From the NCBI GenBank assembly GCA_035771165.1, contig JAWNZC010000354.1:1413001-1477000 (forward strand): DNA of 64,000 nucleotides, in the 5' to 3' direction. The translations under genes and the position numbers were made by a program. The notes below the pieces were generated by a model, which saw only the letters and a program-made list of their open reading frames with translations, ran no database searches and was not told where the DNA came from. Of this stretch, positions 46,860 to 56,085 are shown piece after piece; position 1 is the first letter of the stretch; every line of letters starts with the position of its first letter. This DNA is from Paragorgia papillata (lineage: Eukaryota > Cnidaria > Anthozoa > Scleralcyonacea > Coralliidae).

Positions 46860-47480
46860 GGGGTTGTGGTTAGGTTGGTGGTGTGGGGGTAGGGAATTCA
46901 TTTCACAAATGACGATAATCATCATTTCGAGATGGGAGAATATGCTGAAATAGTACATATAACAGCATTATTAGTATTATAGTGGTATTAGCTGTAATCA
47001 TTTAGCAAGTCAAGATTTTTCTACCAAGATTTTCTACCATTCTCATAATTTTATCTGGTTTTATATATTTTTGTCTTATTGAGGAGACATACGGCACAGA
47101 TATTACTTTGTTTGGCTTGGAAATGGCAATTTATTTAGCCTTTCCCGTCGGTGGAATTTTTCCTTGAGTAAAATCGTCTGGCGTTAACCAGACGCACGTC
47201 AGAATACGAAAAATCCCTCATGGACGCAATGTAGTTATTTAACAATAAAATGAATTACTGTACAATTACAGCTAAATTATTTAATTCCTTTTCGTAAATG
47301 TACTCTTTCATTTACAAGGCAAGATGTGTCGTTTTAAAAGCACTCGAGTCGAACAGTATTAGATTAATATCTATAGTAAATAATCAATATGCACTGGTGC
47401 CTCTATAGCATACTAGGTAACAATACAAATTATGCGCTGGCAATTGTAGCAGACATGTATATAGTATAGATGTGGAAATT
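46860..47480. other. Unique sequence with a degenerate TAACTC-type MITE
   Basis: Near 47140-47215 'AAAATCGTCTGGCGTTAACC' followed by 'AGACG' marks a diverged copy of the TCTGGCGTTAGCCAGA MITE. Otherwise nothing recognised. Confidence 0.4.
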
Positions 47481-47482
47481 TA

Positions 47483-47722
47483 CCCTACCGAAAAAGATGC
47501 CGACTTGTACATTTAACAACAATTCTTTGCGTGCAGTAAATATTGTTTCTTGTAGAATTATTGGAAGATATGGTTTTAAAACGATCAACTTTGGTAGGAA
47601 TGAAGTTCTTGCTTACTTAATCCATCTTAGCATGATAAACAATGTTTAGTTGTTATTTGAGCCGATTTGAAGTCGCAAAACATTGTGGTTAAATGTACTG
47701 CCGCTATCTTTTTCGGTACCGT
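47483..47722 (+). mobile_element. TIR repeat, uninterrupted sister of 6180-6603
   Basis: The left 'CTACCGAAAAAGATG' and 'TACATTTAACAACAAT' are mirrored by the right 'ATTGTGGTTAAATGTAC' and 'ATCTTTTTCGGTACCG'. The inside matches the reverse complement of 6180-6311. It provides the empty-site reference for the MITE at 6312-6556. Confidence 0.65.
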
Positions 47723-47857
47723 CACATAATGTAACAGACATTTGGTAGACGTTCGATAAATTTCATTTTTAACCTCACGGTTGATTTCTTTCAAACTTCT
47801 CAACCGAGAAAATGCCACGTAAAACACTTGAAAAATAACAGTGCGCGAAACTGTTAC

Positions 47858-48013
47858 TCGGCAAACTTCAAAGCGCCTATAATGAGCTGTGATTTTAGTG
47901 TTGAAACGCTCACCTCGTCTACAAATCATTTGTTTTTCGTTTATTAATAATTAAATAACAAGGTTGAGCGATTAAACCCGAACGCTGCTATTGGACGATT
48001 CCTTCATTATTCC
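47858..48013 (+). repeat. Dispersed repeat, second copy of 590-735
   Basis: CTCGGCAAACTTCAAAGCGC, 'CTATAATGAGCTGTGATTTT', later 'GGTTGAGCGATTAAA' and 'GCTGCTATTGGACGATTCC'. The middle contains an extra ~25 bp compared with the first copy. Confidence 0.55.
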
Positions 48014-48087
48014 AAACTTGCATAACCGTCAACTGAAAAGATAGAAAAAGACTTTCGCTGAGTTTCTAGACCATTTATCGATTGATT

Positions 48088-48513
48088 CAATCTCGTTCCC
48101 AGAGCCCACGTTCCCCACCCGGGAAACGAGAGACTCTCGGATAATCCGTTTCAAATCACAGGATTCTTGTTATTCCGGTTGAGGTACGCATGCGTAAATA
48201 TCCGAAGCGGAATCTGGATAGTATGTTCTTGTTTGACTTTTCCCCAAACAAGTCAATGGGGTTGCTGGCGAAGCTCGAATTACAGTATCTACACACATAT
48301 GGCGAAGATATCGATCGCGGCAACGTCTTCACTGCAGTCTTGTCGTCCGACATCTTTGTTATTTTGGTTTTATTAATTCTACTTCCGGTCACTTCAGACC
48401 AACTCATGCTCACTATTCAGCCAATAACGTAACGATTTGAAACGGATTTGAAACGGATTATCCCAGCGTCTCTCGTTTCCGGGTGGGGAACGTGGGCTCT
48501 GGTAACGAGATTG
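48088..48513 (-). mobile_element. 426-bp TIR element with ~70-bp TIRs and a small ORF, copy 1
   Basis: TIRs: CAATCTCGTTCCCAGAGCCC, 'CCCACCCGGGAAACGAGAGACTC', 'GGATAATCCGTTTCAAATC' on the left and the complement on the right. Between them the minus strand carries an ORF (48353-48156). The 58296-58685 element is the same in opposite orientation and lacks ~35 bp upstream of the ORF. No transposase, so presumably non-autonomous; TSD not resolved. Confidence 0.75.
48156..48353 (-). CDS. 65-aa CxxC ORF inside TIR element (copy 1)
   Basis: The ATG at 48353 opens a 65-codon frame starting MSDDK, with VCRYCNSSF at about residues 21-29 followed by 'IDLFGEKSN' and a basic/aromatic end 'SRFRFGYLRM'. The frame at 58416-58622 encodes nearly the same peptide; the copies differ by a single-codon (3-nt) deletion (NKENI versus NKNI) and several substitutions but keep the frame for ~58 codons. 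A C-x2-C start followed by a leucine/glycine-poor stretch recalls the first exon of a zinc-binding domain (zf-AD or THAP-like), which would make this a captured exon fragment. Function unknown; only two cysteines of a putative zinc site are present. Confidence 0.35.
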   Translation of the reverse strand: MSDDKTAVKTLPRSISSPYVCRYCNSSFASNPIDLFGEKSNKNILSRFRFGYLRMRTSTGITRIL

Positions 48514-49313
48514 GGATTGACTATGAAAAAAACAACTCAGCAAGACGCACAGCTGTATGCGTTATTTTAAACGATGCAATGTTTAATATCGACGTGTTGG
48601 GACCCATCGACCCCATCGACGAAGGCATTTCATGTCGCTGCGTTTATTTACTAGATCAACCTCTATATAACATACATTATCCTTCTATTAATATAGCCAG
48701 AATATTTTGTTGTCTTACGAGTATTAGCAACGATCTCCTTTACCATTTTTCATTAGTTTCCAAAAAAAGAAGAAGAAAATTGAAAAAAAATCATCTTTTA
48801 CTATTCGAAGCAAAAAATGTCTGGAATTTACTGCTAAATTAATAAACTATCCAAGAACGAAGTTTAAAAAATTTCCAGCCAATTAAAAATTATACCGAAA
48901 TTGGATTTGCAATTTTCGTAAATTATTAATTCAATTCGACGACTTGTATTTTTTGTGGACCATTTTAAATGTCTTAATTTTATGACGACCACATATGTCC
49001 CTGTGGTTAAGTTTAAGGGGGTTAAATCCCCAACAGAGAGACGGTTTTTTCAAGGTCAAGCTCTGCACGAACATACAATAAATCGAATGTCATTCCCGTT
49101 TCCAGAAGGCACAATCTTTTTGGTCAGCGGCAACAATCGAATGCTCCGGCCAATCCTGATTGATCGCTAATTCTGATTGGTTGTTTGTTGTATTAAAAAT
49201 AGTGATTCTTGAGACAATTATTGAGGTATTGTCATGTTGTTAACCAACCATTGTGCGAAACCTTAAGCTCAAAATGAACGTTGCGACTTACGCCAAACTA
49301 GCGCTACGTATGG
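48514..49313. other. Unique sequence
   Basis: A 119-residue + frame starts inside the right TIR of the preceding element (48483) and runs to 48842; it has no recognisable domain and its N-terminus is TIR sequence. No other feature seen. Confidence 0.35.
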
Positions 49314-49691
49314 CGGGAGCACGGGTGGCCTGTGCTGCTAGCGTGCTGCCTCTCACCAAAAAGTTAAGCCCGGTTAGACGGGGTTAGTACTTGGATGGGT
49401 GACCGCTTTGGAATAACCCCGTTGTCGGGCTTGGACTCGTGTGAGTAGAGTCGTAGTTGATCTCTCCTGTGCTTCGAGGGTTTTTCGCCGGGTTCTCCGG
49501 TTTTCCTCCCTCCATAAAATCAACACCTAACATCTTAGCTGTGATCCGTGGTCTGAACTGTGTCGTTGGCGGCTGCTTGGAGCGCCTTTGATATGCCTCG
49601 ACACGGCGACGTTGATCTGCGTCCTTCGCAATTCAGCCACTGGCTGCAAGTAAGGATGATTAACCCCCAACCCCCAGTCCTTTATCCTTTT
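49314..49691 (+). mobile_element. Composite tRNA/5S SINE, full length
   Basis: GGGAGCACGGGTGGCCTGTG, 'CTAGCGTGCTGCCTCTCACC', AAGTTAAGCCCGGTTAGACG, GTTAGTACTTGGATGGGTGA, then central domain and 'CACTGGCTGCAAGTAAGGAT', ending 'CCTTTATCCTTTTT'. Nearly collinear with 28403-28775. It lies ~630 bp upstream of the receptor gene start at 50324. Confidence 0.85.
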
Positions 49692-49739
49692 TGAGCTCCG
49701 GCTATATAATATATAAGGTTGCAGATTCATATGCAGGAG

Positions 49740-49806
49740 CACGCATGACTACGAATTTCTAACCGGTCACCAGAAGGTTTCCGGTTCGAACCCTACAGGC
49801 CTGGGG
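49740..49806 (+). other. tRNA-like relic
   Basis: 'CTAACCGGTCACCAGAAGG' followed by the B-box-like CCGGTTCGAACCCTACAGG. There is no proper A-box or acceptor stem. Probably the 3' half of a tRNA-derived SINE head. Confidence 0.45.
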
Positions 49807-50323
49807 TCCAGAAATCTTTTTTGATTAATTGAGCTTGACGTCCGTCTGTTTCAAAATTTTCGTATTGAGCCATGATACGATTACCATCACATGTGAGATT
49901 ATCAATTATATTAGTTGCGCACACTTCAATAACATGATAATAAATAAATCTCTCCATATCTCGACAAGCCGTTTTTTACTGAGAAGGATTGTTAGTTATA
50001 TAAGAATTTAAAATGTATTGAGTTTGTAATTGTGTCTTTATCAAAATAAGTCGTAAACTTTGCCACTCTCCCAAGACCTGCAGATCAGATCTCCTACCAC
50101 GATTTAAACCACGTAATAACTTGACAAAAAAGCCCTAGTTTTTGAACCAGAAGCCTGAAGAAAGACATCCCTAAAAGACATCCCTAAAAATGAGTGACCA
50201 CAAAGATTGAAGTATAGTATAATAAACATTGACATTCTAATTCTCTATCCTTAGAATTCAAGTTTGTTTCCAGTTATATCCAAAGTGGATTTCTGGATAT
50301 TTTTATAAATTTTCTGGGGGAAA

Positions 50324-51245
50324 ATGAACAATTCGCGTCTGACCAACGCCACGGACATGGAAAGTGAAAAGATAGTAAATATGCTGAGCTACGTTTTCTA
50401 CAGTCTTGTCGTTTTACTGGGAGTTCCTGGCAATGTTCTCGTTGTTTGGTCGCTGATGTCAGTGCGCCGAGAACAAGTGAACAAGAGTTATAAAATACTG
50501 GTGATTAACCTCGCCGTGAACGATATTATAGTGGTGCTATTGAACGCTCCCTTTACGATTACAGAGCTCTACATCGGCTACTTTCCTTTTGGGTCTGTCA
50601 TGTGTGCAATCTTGTGGCCTCTACAGACTGCTTGCGTTATGGCTGGTGTTTTTAATATGGTCGCTTTAAACATTCATCGTTATTACGTCATCTCGTATTC
50701 CGGGAGTGGTCGGTCGTTAGGAAAGCTCACGGTGGTTGCAGTGGTGCTTTGTTGGCTCATACCCATTCTCATTTCAGCCGTACCTTACGCGTTTCATCTG
50801 AAATTGGAAACCGTTAATGGAGTAGGATTGTGCATTGAAACACTATCGGAATTGAGCTCCAATGTATTTACGATATACTTGTTTGTAGTTCAATACATTC
50901 TGCCTCTTACTATTATCGCCACGTTGAACGCATTGACGATAAAACGCTTGAAAAGGTTAGTGTTTTTCTGGTATGTTAATCAACTTACCAACCAACTGAC
51001 AAACCGACTGACTGAACAACAGACCCACCGACTGCCTGACTGAACAATGGACTAGCTAGCTGACTGACTGACCGATCGACCGACCAACCAACCAATAAAC
51101 CAACTGACTGGACGGACGGACGGACGGACGAACGGGCGAACGAACGAACGTACGTTGGGACGCAAGCTAGTGGCACCCACGCCCATACAGTATAAATTTC
51201 TACGCATTGCTCCGCGTAAACTGACGGACAGACTTACGCACGTAC

Positions 51246-51303
<58 letters not shown>

Positions 51304-52440
51304 GGACGGACGGACGGACGGTCGGACGGACGCACAGACGGACGCACAGACGGACGCACAGACGGACGCACAGTCGGACGCACAGACGGACGCACAGACG
51401 GACGCACAGACGGACGCACAGACGGACGCACAGACGGACGCACAGACAGACAGACAGACAGACAGAATGCACGCGGCTGGACAGACAAACCTGGCTAATG
51501 TCCACATGGCCATGAAATCGAGTTAAAGATATCTTTGATTGTTCAGTACAAATTTCTGTTTGGGGTTTCAGTTTTATATTTTTAATTTCTTTGCAGACGT
51601 CGCTTATTCCGAGCAAACTGTGCCAAACTTTCCGAGGAAAGTGTTCATGCTCATCGACGCATCGTTAAAATGTTGGTTTTCATCGTGTTGATGTTCGCCA
51701 TTTTTGGTCTACCCGGACAAATAATGTGGCTGCTTCCTGTTGTTGTTGCAGGAATTGAGCACGACCCTAATTATTTCCGAATCCTTTCCTTAATTGATAT
51801 TTTCCCTTTCATGTACTGTGTCCTCAATCCCTTGTTGTTCTTCACCTACAACATCGAATGCCGTGAAAAGCTTAAAAAATTCGCTTCTACAGTTTTCTTC
51901 TGTTGTGGATACCACTGGCGGAAGAGCCGTCGTTTGTCGTCACCGACAAGACTACAGACCGACGCCGTTACTACCCTGTTACCAGCTTCACGAACCTCGG
52001 ACAGTCAAGATACAAGTCAGAGTGATGGTCCGAGAATAGACCCACGTTACGCCCCAGCCATCCCCAAATACCTTCTAGATAAACTGCAAGAGAATTCCCA
52101 AAAAGATTCAAACGTTGATGTTAAGCAATCTTCTCTGCAGCATGGCCTGTTGTCTACACTCGCTGTTTTGTATGGCCCGGATACTGATTTCCATAGCAAC
52201 ACCACGCCATCGGATTCCAAGCAGAGTATGTTCCACGTGTTGAGCTCAGCGAATGACAAAGAGCTTTTTCGTGGAAGTTTTGTTGAGTTGTTGAGAACAA
52301 GGAATGTTAATAATGACCTAATGCGCCATTTGGAGGCTTCGCCTGAAACAGCAATTGTTGAGGAGAATATTTATGAGATGTCTGAAAATGATGGGGAACT
52401 GGGAACATGCAGTACACAGTACAGTGGTTTGTCTCCGTAG
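50324..52440 (+). CDS. Class A (rhodopsin-like) GPCR, two exons, 491 aa
   Basis: A seven-TM receptor at the plasma membrane, expected to signal through heterotrimeric G proteins; ligand unknown. Exon 1 is 50324-50955, donor AAAG|GTTAGT; exon 2 is 51597-52440, acceptor TTTGCAG|A; phase 2. An in-frame TAA at 50306 supports this ATG. The N-terminus has two N-glycosylation sequons (N2, N8). TM1 about 22-44 with G36-N37; TM2 with NLAVND (D67); C94 pairs presumptively with C170 in loop 2; TM3 ends HRY (118-120) instead of DRY; TM4 W144; TM5 P194; TM6 FGLPGQ (P250); TM7 NPLLF (288-292) instead of NPxxY. Cys-Cys at 313-314 is a possible palmitoylation site; the ~196-residue tail is Ser/Thr-rich. It resembles peptide-receptor-like class A proteins. 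The minus-strand gene at 61994-56086 is its likely paralogue. Confidence 0.9.
50956..51596 (+). repeat. Receptor intron made of tetranucleotide and 12-bp tandem repeats
   Basis: The 641-bp intron holds degenerate (GACT/CGAC/GGAC)n at 50985-51170, (GACA)n at 51248-51302, then a 12-bp repeat CGGACGCACAGA of about 11 units to 51450 and (GACA)n again. Exon 1's frame reads on for 29 codons to a stop at 51041. The 123-153-residue frames on both strands are repeat artefacts. Confidence 0.85.
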
Positions 52441-52757
52441 GAACGCCGTCCTTCTCGACTATGAACGAATTTGGCACGGCTTTGATGCTTATCCGTCGCT
52501 GGAGTTTCCTCCCAAGTGTCAACGGATGAAATCATCTAGCGTTCACCAGTATGAACGAAATACATAAAACTTGAGAGTCGTGTGCAGTCTAGAAAAAGCT
52601 AGGCGTTGGCATGCAGTAAAAGGACGATCAGATCAATATGTTAAGTAGATGCGACTAATTTGAAGATTCTTTTTTGCATTAATTATAATAATAGCATTCT
52701 AACTGGCAAAAGTTAAAAAATTGATATACGGTAAACTGCATGTATTAGCTGTTTTAT
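52441..52757 (+). other. Presumed 3' UTR of the 50324 receptor
   Basis: Follows the TAG at 52438-52440. No canonical AATAAA seen in the first 300 bp; an AATTATAATAATAG stretch lies near 52681. The transcript end cannot be fixed. Confidence 0.3.
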
Positions 52758-53252
52758 TTGGCAACAGGTTATCATCATCGACATCATAATAATCATAATC
52801 ATTATAATTATCATAATCATGATAATCATCTAATCATGATCATCATCAATATTACTATTATAATTATTATTGTCATCATTATCATTGTCATCGTTGTTTC
52901 ATTTATTATCGTCGTCTTCATCATCGTCATCATTGTCCTTGCATGTCATTATCGTTTTTATTATTACCATTATTAATCGTCAGCATTATCCATCACCACC
53001 ATCGTCAACATCAACATCACCATCATCATCACCATCATCACCATCATCACCATCATCATCACCATCATCATCACCATCATCATCATCATCAACATCACCA
53101 TCATCATCATCAACATCACCATCATCATCATCATCAACATCATCATCACCATCATCACCATCATCATCATCATCAACATCACCATCATCAACATCATCAT
53201 CATCATCACCATCACCATCACCATCACCATCATCATCATCACATTATCATAA
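52758..53252. repeat. (CAT)n/(CAC)n trinucleotide tract
   Basis: 52758-52975 is a degenerate ATAATC/ATCATC mix; 52995-53242 is (CATCAC/CATCAT/CAACAT)n. It gives poly-His, poly-Ser and poly-Met frames that are not genes. Confidence 0.9.
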
Positions 53253-54125
53253 ATATTATAATTATGATCGCCATCGTTATCACCATCTTGATTATTATTG
53301 CTGTTATTATTAATTTCAAAATTCAATCTTCAAATTAGTCATTGACAACTTTCACTGTTAATAGTTTGCTTCTTGACTCAGCTAAATTGTCCAGTTAGAT
53401 AAATTCAGAGTATTAGCAACCAGTTTGGAGTGCACGAGATGTTAGTCTGGATAAAGGTATCCTCGCTTATATAACACATGGAAGATACCTTTCAAGATTT
53501 TAAAAGCTTAGTTAAAAAACAAGGTTTTCTCGCCTACTGTTTTCAATGATCATCCAATCTTTGATCGGTACTTACTTCCGAGAATACAGTTCTAGAACTA
53601 TAAAATACATCCCTAAACAATGATATACTGTAATGAACTAAGTTTTATTCCAAACTCCCTAAATCTGAAAATTCGAGATTTTATTGAAATAGAGTTACAT
53701 AGACACCAATCAGTCGACACTCTTGTCATAAGTAACAATTTAAATGAAAACTTTCATATCCGAAATTTTACATGTCAAATGAAAAACGTACATCTAAAAT
53801 GAGAAATCCCATTTGCCACACATTTTAAGCGTTGAACGTCATATGTGCAAAATCTGTTTCATGCGCGAGTTTTTAGTATAAATTTCTGGCATGAACCATG
53901 TTATTCCACATATGGTTTAGGTATTTTATATCAAGACTGTTAACGCATATGGATCCATACGATAACCTAACCACAGCCCTACTCCTAACCACTCCCAACA
54001 TTAACTCTATTTAGTATAAATACACAGGCGATTATAGAAAATCACGCGCGCTGATTGGTCGAGCTACTTTGGATTAATTCTTGATATGATTATCGCTGTA
54101 GGTGATCTTACTGCGTTTATCCAAA
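53253..54125. other. Unique sequence between the two receptor genes
   Basis: No exon or repeat recognised. The 60-residue frame 53620-53802 has no motif. Confidence 0.35.
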
Positions 54126-54260
54126 ATGGCCGCTAGCCAAGTTGTCAATGCGACAGACGAGGAAATTAACAATTTTAAAGAAAATGTTCCTAAAAGTACG
54201 AAATTATTCGGTTATTATAGTCGGTTATTATACACCAATATTCACGTCGCCTTCGGCGAA
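54126..54260 (+). pseudogene. Truncated start of a transposon ORF (Crypton/KIAA1958-like?)
   Basis: The ATG at 54126 opens a reading frame MAASQVVNATDEEINNF followed by KENVPKSTK, then breaks into 'CGGTTATTAT' repeats and an inverted 'TATTCACGTCGCCTTCGGCGAATAA'. The start resembles the N-terminus of a family of tyrosine-recombinase-related ORFs (DUF3504/KIAA1958-like) that is multicopy in marine invertebrates. This comparison is from memory, not a search. It looks like a deletion derivative that kept the ends only. Confidence 0.35.
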
Positions 54261-54728
54261 TAATTGTTATATAACCACACTCCTAACCATAAACACAGCC
54301 TTAAGTCCAATCCTAGCTAAATCTCTGATCTTAAATCTATTATAGCTAAGGCATAGTGTTCCACATGATATGAAGTACTTCTGTTCATCAAGTTCTCGAA
54401 TTCGTCCGGTACCGTGTAAACGTAGTCTAAGATGGCCGTTTTGACGTCATGTGCAAGGCGTTTATATGTACTACTCTTAGAGACAGTGCTACTATTCTGT
54501 TGTAATCATTTGACGTCATTTTTCAAGATGGCGGCGCCCATGCTAAAACCAGATCAGCCTCTTTCTTGCACGCCAATTGAATTTTTTCAATGCATGTTGA
54601 AAGTAGATGACGTTGCCGATTGATCATAATTTTTTCAAACCGAGTCAGGAATGCCATTGACAATAGTATAGTATCCAGTGTCTACCGAGAGGTTTACAAT
54701 CTTTGTGCTTTTTCTAATAGGCGAATTT

Positions 54729-54953
54729 CAGGGTGTGGCGCGCGCATCAGTTTGTAAAGAAATTGGCGGACTCCTGGCAGGCTCCCCACAAAGTAAGCAA
54801 TGGCAAACAGACTTGCTAGCGAGCCAACAACAGCAGAATAACAGTGTTAAACATCCAGAAACTGTATCTATACTTTGTTGATTTTAAACAGTGCGTTTAC
54901 TTTGAGTGGAGCGTGCCAGTTTTTTTGAAAAATGATGCGCGCGCAACACCCTG
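54729..54953. mobile_element. 225-bp TIR MITE (CAGGGTGT ends)
   Basis: CAGGGTGTGGCGCGCGCATC is mirrored at the right end by 'GATGCGCGCGCAACACCCTG', with one mismatch in 21 bp. CAG...CTG ends suggest hAT or a similar superfamily, but no 8-bp TSD was found. Confidence 0.65.
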
Positions 54954-56085
54954 AAACTCTCCTACTGTCATGACAGTGCTAAGAAATATATCAAATATCT
55001 ATTTACATTAATAAGACGAGCTGTACATATAGCTGTCTGATTGTGTCGAAAAGCCACTCGTGTCACAATAATTTATTTGTAAATAAAGGAAACACGAACT
55101 GTAGTATTTCAAAGACGTCCTGCATTCCATGTTTTTAATGTGTCATGTGACCCGCAGCCCGCAGCCCGCAGGCCTACTCAACCTGAATTGTTGACGTCAG
55201 TAACAAAGTAGGATTACCTAGCCTCAACAAAAACCATAACCCCATTCTGTAACCGGGATTACTACCTAGCTTGGTTATACAATTATCCACTGTATGTTAC
55301 TAAACTTACTGTCAAAATGGAAATACCTTCCCACTTCTTCTTCGGTAGTTCGTTGCGTATGTTATTGTATTTCTGTAGCCGCTACCAAAGACTGAGAAAA
55401 TTTTTTGTTGAAAACTGTACATAAATAGTATAATTTAGCTTTAAATGGCATTTATTCATAATACAATAGATGTTTATCCCAAATCGATACCAACAGACGA
55501 ATATACATCAATAATTGGCGACTTTCATCGCTAGACTAATTCCATTTTCACCGTAACCGATGGAAAAAAATGCTATAAATTAGCCCTTATGAACCCGTTT
55601 TAATGTGGAAAATTCAAAATAATTCTTACTTTAAAACAAGATTAAAAGGGCTAATTTATATGCACATAAAATAATTTTAAAAACTTCGTCAGTTTGGAAT
55701 AAGGTCTATATATAATGAACTCGTTTTTGCCGACCTTTCACTGTGTCGAAGGCGAAATGGTCGAGATACAAAGTTACTCGGTCTCGTGTGAAAGGTTTAC
55801 TTTTCAAAGACATAAATAAGCTCTCATCGAGATATCTTGTGAAATAAGGATAACCCTACTTCCTAAGATAAATAGATAACTTCCTGCAAGTAAAGCAGGC
55901 TCTATATATAATTAAGTCGTGAGATTATGGTCGTCTGTATCTCCAGGCTACACCATCAGCACCTATTTGGTCTAATGTGAACGGTTTACTTTTCAAAGAT
56001 GGAAATGATCGAGAGATAACTCTATTTCCCAATAGGTAGACCTTTTAAGACGAGGTTTATAACTTGGGTGGTCTGTGTCCACAGG
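54954..56085. other. Intergenic / possible 3' UTR of the minus-strand receptor
   Basis: 55550-55660 contains a short inverted repeat ('TAAATTAGCCCTTA' and 'TTAAAAGGGCTAATTTA'). A minus-strand AATAAA lies at 55455-55450, about 630 bp past the receptor stop; it may or may not be used. The two 'GGTTTACTTTTCAAAGA' words at 55795 and 55990 are a local duplication. Confidence 0.3.

Noticed and set aside
48483..48842. 119-residue + frame
   Set aside because: It starts in the TIR of the 48088 element and has no motif or splice support.
52870..53338. Poly-His, poly-Ser and poly-Met proteins
   Set aside because: Produced by the CAT/CAC trinucleotide tract downstream of the receptor gene.
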